Shown here: positions 1 through 8,232 of the stretch, one piece after another | How positions within the stretch are numbered: the first letter of the stretch is position 1 | Layout of the letters: each line of letters opens with the position of its first letter | Origin: an uncultured Blastocatellia bacterium | GTDB lineage: Bacteria; Acidobacteriota; Blastocatellia; Pyrinomonadales; Pyrinomonadaceae | Reading direction: 5' to 3' | Length of the DNA stretch: 64,000 nucleotides | Assembly: GCA_946480785.1 (NCBI GenBank) | Contig: CAMLLD010000012.1 | Coordinates: 28,681 to 92,680, forward strand | Position numbers and translations under genes: made by a program | The notes under the pieces: generated by a model | Databases searched by the model: none | What the model was told of the DNA's origin: nothing | The model's input: only the letters and a program-made list of their open reading frames with translations

Positions 1-68
1 GCATCGACTTTCCGAAAAGGCTTACCGACTATGTTGAGATCTTTAGCCACAGATGAACACAGATCCTT

Positions 69-590
69 CTAATCAAGTCCGTAGACGCTTTCTTTCGGCA
101 GTTCGTAAGTCTCGCCGCGCATACGCGCCGCCGCAAGCTCAACTGCCTCGTAGATCTTGATGTACCCGGTGCAGCGACAAAGATTTCCCGACAGCGCTTC
201 CTGAATCTCAGCGCGCGACGGGTTCGGAGTCTTCTGCAGCAACTCTTCCGCAACGAGCAAAAAACCGGGCGAACAATAACCACACTGCGCCGCGCCCAGA
301 TCCGCAAACGTCTGCTGCAGCGGATGAAGCTCAGCGCCAACCGCCATGCCCTCGATCGTTTTTACTTCCCGCCCTTCGGCATCAAGACCGAGCATCAAAC
401 ACGACAAGATCGAACGGCCGTCGACCAGCACCGCGCACGTCCCACACTCGCCGAGCTCACAACCATGCTTCGTCCCCGTCAGGTTCAGATCTTCACGCAA
501 CACTTCCAGCAGCGTCTTGTGCGGCGCAAATGCTACTTCGGTGTCTTCGCCGTTCAGACGTAAGCGAATCTGTCTCTTACTGTTCATCAA
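69..590 (-). CDS. 2Fe-2S small subunit of a molybdenum hydroxylase (CoxS/xanthine dehydrogenase type)
   Basis: A 173-residue protein of normal length for the small iron-sulfur subunit of the xanthine dehydrogenase/CO dehydrogenase family, which carries electrons from the molybdenum subunit to the flavin subunit. The plant-ferredoxin-like half shows CELGECGTC followed by a distal Cys (SILSC, about residues 44-65). The second half shows CGYCSPGF and CRCTGY, the two motifs of the alpha-helical 2Fe-2S domain. It starts 3 bases after the panC stop and is probably co-transcribed with it. No large (Mo) or medium (FAD) subunit lies in the window; they may lie beyond position 1. The substrate cannot be told from this subunit. 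Confidence 0.93.
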   Translation of the reverse strand: MMNSKRQIRLRLNGEDTEVAFAPHKTLLEVLREDLNLTGTKHGCELGECGTCAVLVDGRSILSCLMLGLDAEGREVKTIEGMAVGAELHPLQQTFADLGAAQCGYCSPGFLLVAEELLQKTPNPSRAEIQEALSGNLCRCTGYIKIYEAVELAAARMRGETYELPKESVYGLD

Positions 591-593
591 GAT

Positions 594-1472
594 TTACTGC
601 GGGGCGGCTTCCTTCTTCTTAACCTTATTCAATATCACGTTATCGATCAACCGCGTCTTGCCGATGTACGCAGCGATCGCGATCAGCGTGGGCCGTTCGT
701 CGATGCGCTCCAGCGGCTCGAGTGTTTCTGCATCAGCGATTGCAATGTAATCCAAACGCGCACGCGGCTCAGTTTCGATCGTCGAGCGAACGACGTCTGC
801 AAGCTTGGCGGCGCTTCGTTCTCCGTCTTTGAACGCGCCTTTCGCTTGCTTCAACGCGCGATGAATCACCGCAGCCGAACCCTGCTCTTCGGCGTTCAGA
901 TAAAGATTGCGTGACGAGATCGCGAGACCCGAATCTTCGCGCACGATCGGCAACAACACGATCTCCGTGTCAAACGCCAAATCCCTGACGAGCCGCTTGA
1001 TCACGAGCGCCTGCTGCGCGTCTTTCTGTCCGAAGAAAGCGAAGTCGGGCCGCACAGTGTTCAGTAGGATCGTCACGACTGTGGCGACGCCGCGAAAGTG
1101 TCCCGGCCGCGACGCGCCTTCGAGCTGCTCGGAAAGTCCCACGACGTTGACGTACGTCGAGAAACCTTTCGGATACATCTCCTCGACCGTCGGCGCAAAG
1201 ATGTAGTCAACGTTGTAATCGGTAAGCAGCGCGGTGTCTTTCGTCAGATCGCGCGGGTAGTGCTCGAAGTCTTCACCTGGTCCAAACTGCGTCGGATTGA
1301 CGAACACGGAAACCACGACCACGTCGCACATGCGCCGCGCTTCACGCACGAGACTCAAGTGGCCTTCGTGCAGCGCGCCCATCGTCGGCACAAGCCCGAC
1401 AGTGCGGTCCTGATCACGGCGGATTTTGCGCGCAACGGAACTCATGCGCTGACGGCGATTGATGATCTCCAT
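594..1472 (-). CDS. panC: Pantothenate synthetase (pantoate-beta-alanine ligase)
   Basis: A 292-residue cytoplasmic enzyme joining pantoate and beta-alanine with ATP to give pantothenate, the last step towards vitamin B5 and CoA. The N-terminus has the nucleotidyltransferase signature VPTMGALHEGHLSLV, with the HxGH motif at about residues 35-38. FVNPTQFGPGEDFEHYPR and FFGQKDAQQALVIKRLV are typical of PanC, and the length matches the family. It lies 15 bases downstream of panB on the same strand, so the two pantothenate steps are adjacent in one operon. Confidence 0.97.
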   Translation of the reverse strand: MEIINRRQRMSSVARKIRRDQDRTVGLVPTMGALHEGHLSLVREARRMCDVVVVSVFVNPTQFGPGEDFEHYPRDLTKDTALLTDYNVDYIFAPTVEEMYPKGFSTYVNVVGLSEQLEGASRPGHFRGVATVVTILLNTVRPDFAFFGQKDAQQALVIKRLVRDLAFDTEIVLLPIVREDSGLAISSRNLYLNAEEQGSAAVIHRALKQAKGAFKDGERSAAKLADVVRSTIETEPRARLDYIAIADAETLEPLERIDERPTLIAIAAYIGKTRLIDNVILNKVKKKEAAPQ

Positions 1473-1487
1473 AGGATTGAGGGTGGG

Positions 1488-2381
1488 CTAGGACTTCTCG
1501 GCCTTTGAGTCTCTCGTGGGGTTTTGTATTTCGAGTGCCTCGGCAGTCTCGGCGGGCAAGCCATACGACTCCGCTTCCGACGGATAGGTGCCGTTTCTCA
1601 CGTCGTCGGCGTAACGAGTGACGGCGTCAGTGATGATCTCGCCCAGGTTCGCGTACGGCCGCACGAAGCGCGCCGTCTTGCCAAACGAAAGACCAAGCAT
1701 GTCGTGTAGCACGAGCACCTGAATGTCGCAATACGAACCGGCGCCGATGCCGATGGTCGGAATACTGATACTCTCAGTGATGATGCGCGCGATCTCACGC
1801 GGTACGACTTCCAGCACGACGGCAAACGCGCCCGCGTCTTCCAACGCTCTCGCATCGTCGATCAACTGCTGCGCTGCTTTCGGAGTCTTGCCTTGCACGC
1901 GATACGCGCCGAGTTGATTGATCGACTGCGGGGTCAAACCGATGTGACCCATCACGCTAATCTCTTCGTCGACGAGTCGCTTCACAAGCGGCACGCGTTT
2001 ATGTCCGCCTTCGAGCTTGATCGCTTCCGCACCGCCTTCTTTAACAAGCCGCAACGCATTTTTGACCGCTTCGTCTTCCCCAACGTGAAAAGTGCCGTAG
2101 GGCATGTCGGCGACGAGCAGCGCCCGCTGCACCGCGCGGCGCACCGCCTTCAAGTGAATCAAAATCTCTTCGAGCGTCACCGGCACGGTGTTGCCATAGC
2201 CGAGAACCACGTTTCCGAGGCTATCGCCCACCAGAATGACGTCGATACCGGCCTCGTCGACGAGGCGCGCGGTCGGATAATCGTAAGCTGTCAGACAAAC
2301 CAGACGTTCGCCCCGCGCTTTGCTGGATCGCAACGACGGCGCGCTGACCTTCTCCGGACGTTCGGGCTTTAGATACGGCAT
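1488..2381 (-). CDS. panB: 3-methyl-2-oxobutanoate hydroxymethyltransferase
   Basis: A 297-residue enzyme transferring a hydroxymethyl group from 5,10-methylene-tetrahydrofolate to 2-oxoisovalerate, giving ketopantoate. The TIM-barrel motifs are clear: LTAYDYPTARLVDEAG, ILVGDSLGNVVLGY (metal-binding Asp), VMGHIGLTPQ and PTIGIGAGSYCDIQVLVLHD. The C-terminal tail after about residue 265 is variable in the family. The gene sits between folK and panC, so a folate-dependent enzyme lies next to a folate-pathway gene. Start at ATG 2381, 17 bases after the folK stop. Confidence 0.97.
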   Translation of the reverse strand: MPYLKPERPEKVSAPSLRSSKARGERLVCLTAYDYPTARLVDEAGIDVILVGDSLGNVVLGYGNTVPVTLEEILIHLKAVRRAVQRALLVADMPYGTFHVGEDEAVKNALRLVKEGGAEAIKLEGGHKRVPLVKRLVDEEISVMGHIGLTPQSINQLGAYRVQGKTPKAAQQLIDDARALEDAGAFAVVLEVVPREIARIITESISIPTIGIGAGSYCDIQVLVLHDMLGLSFGKTARFVRPYANLGEIITDAVTRYADDVRNGTYPSEAESYGLPAETAEALEIQNPTRDSKAEKS

Positions 2382-2398
2382 GTTTTAAGTGGGGGCCA

Positions 2399-2929
2399 TT
2401 ATAACGGCAAATCGGGGGAGGGAAAAGGCGCGTCTTGCGGCCGCCACCGGGTCACCGCTGACTTATCGGGCGTTTTCTCCAGAAGTTCGTGAACCGGCTG
2501 CGCCAGTACCGGGTGGACGAGATTGGGGACGAGCTCGTTGAGTGGGACGAGCACGAAGCGGCGCGCGGGGAGGCGCGGATGAGGCAGCTTGAGGAAGTCA
2601 GTGTCTATGCGTTCGTCTTTGAAGATCAGTAAATCGAGATCGATCGTACGCGGGCCGAGCGGCGCTTCCCGCGTGCGGCCGAGGGCGTACTCGATGCGCA
2701 AGAGCCGGGCGAGCGTTTGATCCGGCCGTGGCAGTGTCGAGCCGCGCAGTTCCGCGACCATGTTAAGAAAGGCCGGTTGATCTTCATTCTCGACCGGCGC
2801 GGTTTCGTAAATACTCGAGAGACGAATCACGTCCAAACCCGCGTCAAGCATGCCGCGCACGGCGAGCAACAGGTAACCCGCGCGATCGCCGAGGTTCGAG
2901 CCCATGCCGACGTAGGCGTTTTGGATCAT
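2399..2929 (-). CDS. folK: 6-hydroxymethyl-7,8-dihydropterin pyrophosphokinase
   Basis: A 176-residue cytoplasmic enzyme that pyrophosphorylates 6-hydroxymethyl-dihydropterin in folate synthesis. Signatures are VGMGSNLGDRAGYL near the N-terminus, ETAPVENEDQPAFLNMV, and the HPPK signature GPRTIDLDLLIF with its Mg-binding DLD. The tail with HPVLAQPVHELL is longer than a minimal HPPK but within the family range. It is the first gene of the folK-panB-panC-coxS run and is divergent from the permease at 2972, with about 40 bases between the starts. Confidence 0.96.
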   Translation of the reverse strand: MIQNAYVGMGSNLGDRAGYLLLAVRGMLDAGLDVIRLSSIYETAPVENEDQPAFLNMVAELRGSTLPRPDQTLARLLRIEYALGRTREAPLGPRTIDLDLLIFKDERIDTDFLKLPHPRLPARRFVLVPLNELVPNLVHPVLAQPVHELLEKTPDKSAVTRWRPQDAPFPSPDLPL

Positions 2930-2971
2930 GTTGACAAATAAACTACCACGGATTCATATAGCCGCCGATTC

Positions 2972-4657
2972 ATGTCGCAACTCTTAACGCTCATCTGGCT
3001 CAAGTGGCGGCTGCTGCGCAACTCGCTGCGTTCGTCGAAAGCCGTCGTCAATCGAGCCGCGTCGGTATTCGGCATGTTGGTTGTGCTCGCGTTCTCGCTC
3101 GTGCTGGCTTTAGTGCTCGGAGCGGTTGCTTACTTTGTCAGTCAACCCGAAAACCTCGCGCGCATGTTGCGCGATTCGCCGCGCGAGATTTCCGCGGCGA
3201 CGACCGCGGAGTTCATCTTCTTTTCGATCTTCGGCTTCATGTACCTGATGTGGGGCACGCTGCCGTTGAGCCTGGGCGGCGGCAAGCAGTTTGACGCGGG
3301 CAAGCTGCTGCTTTATCCGATCACGTTGCGGAAACTGTTCGCCGTCGACTTTGTCAGTGAATTTACAACGCTCCATTCGGTGATCGCCGTGCCCGCGATT
3401 TTCGCCGCGGCGATCGGCGCGGGTTTGGCAACGGACAGTCTGCCAACCACTTTAGCCGCGGCTGTGCCGATTGCTTTGTTTGGCGTGGCGTTGTCGAAGT
3501 GGCTTACGACGATCATGGGATCGTTACTGCGACGCAAACGTGCGCGCGGCGAAACTATCGTCGCACTCGTCGGCGCGATCGCGGGATTCGGCGGCGCACT
3601 CGCGGGACAGATTGCTCCGGTCCTGTTTCGCCACGCGGAATCGATTCGCTCGTTACGCTGGACGCCGCCCGGCGCGGCCGCGTCGCTGATCGTGGCGAGT
3701 TCTAACGCAGACCATTTCGGCTTTGGCGTCGCGTTCGCAACCTTGTCCGCTTACGCCGTCGCTTTGATCGCGGTGACGTTCGTGATCGCGCGCCGCGCCG
3801 CACTCGGACTCGAAGGACGCCGCAAGCGCAAAGCGCAAATTGAAGCGCGCGCGGATCAGCCGCAGTACGCAGGTTGGAAGCTGCCGTTGCTGTCTGCGGA
3901 TCTTTCTGCAATTGTCGAGAAGGAGTTGCGCTACGCGATGCGCAACGCGCAACTACGGATGATGGCGATCATGCCGTTGATCCTGATCGCGATTCGGCTG
4001 ATCAATTCGCAACGAATGCGGAGCGGGTTCCGCCGTGGTCCAGGCGTGGCCAGCGAGTTCATGAACTACGGCGCGGGCTTGCTGGCCGCGGGCGGCGTCA
4101 TCTATGTGTTTCTGATCCTCGCGGGAATATCCTGCAATGGGTTTGCGTTTGAAGAAGGCGGCATGCGCACGCTGATACTGGCGCCGATCGATCGCCGCAA
4201 GATCCTGCTCGGAAAAAACATCGCGGTAACTGCGCTCGCCGTCGTCTTCGCAACGGTGCTATTAACGGTGAACGCGATCGTCTTTCGCGATCTCACCCCC
4301 GCGATACTGCTGTTCGTCGCGCTCAGTTTTATTTGCTTCGCAGCGATCATGGCCACACTCGGCAACTGGCTTTCGATCCGCTTTCCGAAGCGGATGGTGT
4401 TCGGCAAACGAATGAACGTTTCGGGTGTCGCGGGCATCACGTTGATCCCGATCATCCTCGTTCTCGGCATCGCGCCGTTTGGGGCCACGGTTGCAGGTTA
4501 CCTCACGCGCAGTTTGTTGATCGAATACGTCGCGCTCGCGTTGTTCGCAGTGATCTCGATCGGTATCTATGTGTTGGCCCTCAATGTTCAGGGCCGCACG
4601 CTCGCGCGTCGCGAGATCGAAATCCTCGAAGCAGTGCGAGAGCCAACCGATGAATAG
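2972..4657 (+). CDS. ABC-2-type exporter permease, large
   Basis: A 561-residue polytopic inner-membrane protein. Hydrophobic segments occur at about residues 28-54, 85-105, 130-180, 200-225, 245-270 and through the C-terminal half, with a soluble stretch around residues 275-310 (ALGLEGRRKRKAQIEARADQ). The N-terminal LIWLKWRLLRNSLRSS pattern and the overall layout are those of ABC-2-type transport permeases. Assignment is at superfamily level and the substrate is unknown. There is no ATP-binding subunit beside it: its neighbours are folK (divergent) and an AlbA_2-type regulator. It begins at ATG 2972, close to the divergent folK start. Confidence 0.7.
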   Translation: MSQLLTLIWLKWRLLRNSLRSSKAVVNRAASVFGMLVVLAFSLVLALVLGAVAYFVSQPENLARMLRDSPREISAATTAEFIFFSIFGFMYLMWGTLPLSLGGGKQFDAGKLLLYPITLRKLFAVDFVSEFTTLHSVIAVPAIFAAAIGAGLATDSLPTTLAAAVPIALFGVALSKWLTTIMGSLLRRKRARGETIVALVGAIAGFGGALAGQIAPVLFRHAESIRSLRWTPPGAAASLIVASSNADHFGFGVAFATLSAYAVALIAVTFVIARRAALGLEGRRKRKAQIEARADQPQYAGWKLPLLSADLSAIVEKELRYAMRNAQLRMMAIMPLILIAIRLINSQRMRSGFRRGPGVASEFMNYGAGLLAAGGVIYVFLILAGISCNGFAFEEGGMRTLILAPIDRRKILLGKNIAVTALAVVFATVLLTVNAIVFRDLTPAILLFVALSFICFAAIMATLGNWLSIRFPKRMVFGKRMNVSGVAGITLIPIILVLGIAPFGATVAGYLTRSLLIEYVALALFAVISIGIYVLALNVQGRTLARREIEILEAVREPTDE

Positions 4658-4735
4658 TGTGTTACACTCGCGACTGATTTTTGAATCCAGTGACGCTTCG
4701 GCGTCCGGGCGGGTTAGAGCCCCGTCAAGACACAA

Positions 4736-6043
4736 ATGGCTCGCAGAAGATTTCGCAGCAACCAGCGTCACGAACCCACCACGGAGCGTTCCTTTCAGGA
4801 ATACATCCTTTCCACGCCCGCGCCACAAACGTCTCGCACCGAAATACTGCGGTTGATCCGCGGCGGTGAAGACACGTATCTTGAGCTCAAAGTAAAACTC
4901 TCCAACACTGAAAAGATCGCGCAGGAGATCGTGGCCCTGGCCAACACCGGCGGCGGCGTGATCGTGTTTGGCGTGAACGATCAGTTGCGCGTGGAAGGCG
5001 TCGACGATCCGGAACGCGTGCAGGAAGATCTCGTCAGGATTTGTCGCGAAGAGATTCAACCGCCGCTCGTTCCTTTTATCGACCGCGTCGCACTCGACAA
5101 CGGCCGGCGCATTGTAGCGCTCGACATCGAAAGCAAACGACGGCCTTATCGCACCCGCGACGGCCGTTTTTACTTGCGTATCGGCGCGGAAAAGCGCGAA
5201 GCATCACGCGAAGAGATCTCGACGCTGCTCGACGAAGCCCGCCCGCTGCGTTACGAAAGCGTGCCCGCGCTCGGCGCGACGATCGCCGACGTCGACGAGG
5301 CTCATCTTTGGACTTACTTGCGCGCGTTCGAAGGCGGCGCATTTGAAGAGTCAGCCGTGGTTGATTATCCGACTAGTGAAGTGCTCGAACGCGACCTGCT
5401 ATTGGCAACGTCCGACGGTCAGGACGTCGTCCCGACTGTCGCCGGTTTGTTGTTGTTCGGACGTGACGAACGAGTCGCTGAGTTAGTGCCGCGAGCTGCG
5501 GTAACAGCGACGCGTTTTTCCGGCGACTCTTTGCAGTCGCCTGTGATCGAGCGCGTGAAGATTGCGGGTAATCTGCTGAACGTTTACGAACAGCTTGTTC
5601 GCTTCGTCCAGCGTTACTCCGATCTGCGCGACTCGCGACCGCGCGCGACGATCGAAAACGGGAACGACGATTCTCCCGTGCCCGCACGCGCGAACTATCA
5701 TCGCGGCGTCGTCACGGAAGCGATCACGAACCTCCTGGCCCATCGAGATCTCGCACTGCGCGATCTGCCGAGCCGCATAAACGTGTTCGATCATTCGCTG
5801 GAGTTTGTGAATGCGCGCCGCAGCACCGGATTCTCCCCAGTGGCCCAGAAGGCGATTCGTTACGGCATGCCGCAACGCTTGAATCCGCAGTTAGCAGCGG
5901 TGTTGACTAGTGCTGCGTATGGTTTGTCGTTGAGTTTGCGTGGTCTACCGTCGTTGTTGCGTGAGGCGCGACGATTCTCCAACCGCAAGGCGGAGATCGT
6001 CGCATTCAATGATGAATTTCGACTGCGGGTTTACGGCTTCTGA
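4736..6043 (+). CDS. AlbA_2/Schlafen-like ATP-binding protein, putative transcriptional regulator
   Basis: A 435-residue soluble protein. About residues 40-160 match the AlbA_2 (DUF4062-neighbour, Schlafen-like) domain: DTYLELKVKLSN, IVALANTGGGVIVFGVND and the GRFYLRIGAEKREAS stretch. About residues 315-350 retain a GHKL-like N-box (GVVTEAITNLLAHRDLAL). Proteins of this build are usually annotated as ATP-binding transcriptional regulators. The end of the HATPase-like part and the usual C-terminal winged helix are poorly conserved here. The stop overlaps the end of the convergent VWA gene by 13 bases. Target unknown. Confidence 0.72.
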   Translation: MARRRFRSNQRHEPTTERSFQEYILSTPAPQTSRTEILRLIRGGEDTYLELKVKLSNTEKIAQEIVALANTGGGVIVFGVNDQLRVEGVDDPERVQEDLVRICREEIQPPLVPFIDRVALDNGRRIVALDIESKRRPYRTRDGRFYLRIGAEKREASREEISTLLDEARPLRYESVPALGATIADVDEAHLWTYLRAFEGGAFEESAVVDYPTSEVLERDLLLATSDGQDVVPTVAGLLLFGRDERVAELVPRAAVTATRFSGDSLQSPVIERVKIAGNLLNVYEQLVRFVQRYSDLRDSRPRATIENGNDDSPVPARANYHRGVVTEAITNLLAHRDLALRDLPSRINVFDHSLEFVNARRSTGFSPVAQKAIRYGMPQRLNPQLAAVLTSAAYGLSLSLRGLPSLLREARRFSNRKAEIVAFNDEFRLRVYGF

Positions 6044-7269
6044 GCAGCCTGAGCATCGGGCTTGGGCGCGTTGTAGAACTGCCGCGCCTGAATAACCAAC
6101 TCTTTGTCGTCGTAGGTTCCATCACCATCCACGTCGACACTCACTTTAATCTTATGCTGCTTGCCATCGTGCACGTCGCCCGGATTGAACGCGAGACTGT
6201 ACTGGCTGCGCAGTAGCGCGTTAATGCTGCCGAGCACCTTCGGCAATTCGCCTTCAAACGTCACCGGAAAATAAGCGCCGCCCGTTTCCTTCGCAAACGT
6301 TTGCAGCGTGTTGTCAGCCTGGAGCCAGCTCATGCGGCCCGGCATTCCTCCCAGAGTGTCCGTTGCAGGAAGTTGATCGCCGTAGATCTTCTTGAAGAGG
6401 TTTGCAGTGCCGATGATGTAGACGGGCACGCCCGCGTTTTGCAGCACCTTGCGCGCGTCGCCGTAGTTGATCTTGCTGAACGTGTCGATACCGGACGCGA
6501 TCAGCAACACGGCGCGGCGCCGTCCCTGTATGGCGGTGATGCCCGCGTAGTCAGACTTTTCGCTTTTGTTATCTTCGAGCACGACCGAATCACCGCGACC
6601 ACCGACCATCACAAACTTCAACGCGTCGAAGAGGTTCGTCTCACGAAACGCCGGCGAGTTTCTCAGCAACAGCGTCACGACCTGACTCAAGCGCGACGGA
6701 TCGTTCGTGAAGTCCGTCAACGGCGTCGGGCGAATATCGAAAGCGATAACTGACGCAAAATCGTCGGGCGGCTTGATGAACTGCGACAGGAACATCGCCG
6801 TCGGCCGAATCACTTCGTACGTGCCCGGCTCATAACCGCGACTGCCGTAAAGCCCGAACATCTCGCCCCACTTGCTGTACTCCACGACCAGCGCGACCGT
6901 GATCGGCGCTTCGGGCGTCGAGAAGTTGGAGATAGTCTGCTGCTGGCCATCGGCGAAGATCGCGAAGTTACCTTTCTTCAAACCGGTCACGATCTGGCCG
7001 CTCTTTTTGTTGTAAACAACGGCGTCGATGTTGACGATCTGGGTGGAGATCGAAACCTTCTCGAGATCCTGCGGCTTGGTGGGAACGATGTCGGTCGGGA
7101 CCGGCTCCTGCTCGCCTGGCTTTTGCCCTTCGGCCGGGCGTTTGTTCTTCTTTTCGTTGGAGGTTGGCGGCTGGCGGCGGGACTGCGAGAAGGATGGAAC
7201 GTTCATCCCCAGTACCATCAGCAGCGACATAGCGACAGCTAAAAACACGTAGGCACGACTGATTTTCAT
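6031..7269 (-). CDS. Exported VWA-domain protein (acidobacterial VWFA-related family)
   Basis: A 412-residue protein with a signal peptide (MKISRAYVFLAVAMSLLM...FSQS), a Pro/Lys-rich linker and a von Willebrand A-type domain at about residues 75-370. Family features are VNIDAVVYNKKSGQIVTGLKKGNF (the leading beta-sandwich part with the NFAIFADG motif), TVALVVEYS in place of a full DxSxS MIDAS site, and RRAVLLIASGIDTFSK. These match the 'VWFA-related' family common in Acidobacteria. The MIDAS is imperfect (VEYSKWG), so metal binding is uncertain. A GGGAG ribosome site stands 9 bases before ATG 7269. Partner unknown. Confidence 0.85.
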   Translation of the reverse strand: MKISRAYVFLAVAMSLLMVLGMNVPSFSQSRRQPPTSNEKKNKRPAEGQKPGEQEPVPTDIVPTKPQDLEKVSISTQIVNIDAVVYNKKSGQIVTGLKKGNFAIFADGQQQTISNFSTPEAPITVALVVEYSKWGEMFGLYGSRGYEPGTYEVIRPTAMFLSQFIKPPDDFASVIAFDIRPTPLTDFTNDPSRLSQVVTLLLRNSPAFRETNLFDALKFVMVGGRGDSVVLEDNKSEKSDYAGITAIQGRRRAVLLIASGIDTFSKINYGDARKVLQNAGVPVYIIGTANLFKKIYGDQLPATDTLGGMPGRMSWLQADNTLQTFAKETGGAYFPVTFEGELPKVLGSINALLRSQYSLAFNPGDVHDGKQHKIKVSVDVDGDGTYDDKELVIQARQFYNAPKPDAQAAQKP

Positions 7270-7341
7270 AATTCTTTACTCCCGGGTGTGATGCGCTGGC
7301 GCTAACCGGAGTTTACCACTTGAGGACCGGATCCGGTAACA

Positions 7342-8097
7342 CTACCGACCGACTGCTTCCGCTTCGATCACGATGTCGTAGCTCCCGGTATTGTCGGCCA
7401 GGTCGCCCTCGTTTACTCCGAGAAACAGCACGCCGTCGCGCTGTGCGACAAATTCGCGGCGCGGCCCGATGAGAATAAAATCGTCGTTGTCATCGCCGAT
7501 CACGGCAATGAGAGCGCCGGTCGCTTCGTTTCGCATCAGCTTGTCCGGATCCGTAATCGTCGGCACGCCGCCGGGCGTCGAAAAGCGTCCGCGTCCGAGT
7601 GACACGCGACCCGAAGCGCTGATGCGTATCCGTTGACCCTTTCGCACCACGAGGCCGCTGTTTGTCCAACCGTTGTTGGCGTTGTCGGCCCTGACTCCGA
7701 CTTTGATCGTAAAGAAAGTCGGAGCACCGGCGGACGAATCAGGCTGGGTATCGATCGTGCGCGGACTCGAGTTGACGTTGTTGTCGGACTGATTATTCGG
7801 ACTCGACGGCCGCATCGCGGGAGGGTTGTTCTGGGCCGTCATTTCGTCGGTGTTGGGCGCACTGCTCGTGTTGTTGTCGAAGTCGATCGATTCGACGTCT
7901 TCAACATAGACGGTGGTTTGGCCGCGTCGTCCGCGCGCGTTGCCGCCGATCAGGATGGTGAACTGCTGGTCCTTGAAGCCGATCACCTGACCGCGAATGA
8001 CGCTGCCGTCTTTAAGACGAATCGTGTCCGCGAGCAGCGGCGCAGCGGTAGACACTACCAGCGCGAGCGCGAGCAGCAGTCGAAATGTTTTTCTCAT
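7342..8097 (-). CDS. Exported protein with LSm-like N-part and LecA/PA-IL-like lectin domain
   Basis: I take the start at ATG 8097 because AAGGAGAAG precedes it at ideal spacing; a start at 8118 is also open. A signal peptide (MRKTFRLLLALALVVSTAAPLLA) leads into DTIRLKDGSVIRGQVIGFKDQ, a short beta-barrel motif often found in exported proteins of this phylum. A Ser/Asn-rich linker follows at about residues 85-125. The C-terminal 120 residues resemble the PA-IL galactose-lectin family: KGQRIRISASGRVSLGRG and a terminal GVNEGDLADNTGSYDIVIE. Sugar binding is plausible but unproven. It follows the GH18-like gene by about 130 bases on the same strand. Confidence 0.75.
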   Translation of the reverse strand: MRKTFRLLLALALVVSTAAPLLADTIRLKDGSVIRGQVIGFKDQQFTILIGGNARGRRGQTTVYVEDVESIDFDNNTSSAPNTDEMTAQNNPPAMRPSSPNNQSDNNVNSSPRTIDTQPDSSAGAPTFFTIKVGVRADNANNGWTNSGLVVRKGQRIRISASGRVSLGRGRFSTPGGVPTITDPDKLMRNEATGALIAVIGDDNDDFILIGPRREFVAQRDGVLFLGVNEGDLADNTGSYDIVIEAEAVGR

Positions 8098-8232
8098 GAT
8101 ACTTCTCCTTGAGGGCATTCCGTTTTGGGAGGTTTAGCAGTACTTGAATGCTTTTGCAAGGGAGAGCGGACGCACGTCCGCCCTCTCGGATGCACCGACG
8201 AAGATACAGGTTGTGGTCCGTTGCAAAGAAAT

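Noticed and set aside
346..750. Plus-strand frames over coxS and panC (and similar antisense frames throughout the window)
   Set aside because: They run opposite clearly conserved genes, show basic low-complexity translations and lack ribosome sites; long shadow frames are expected at this base composition.
2931..2960. TTGACA...CATATA as a promoter for the ABC permease
   Set aside because: The predicted transcript would start only a few bases before the ATG and the -10 match is weak; support is too low.
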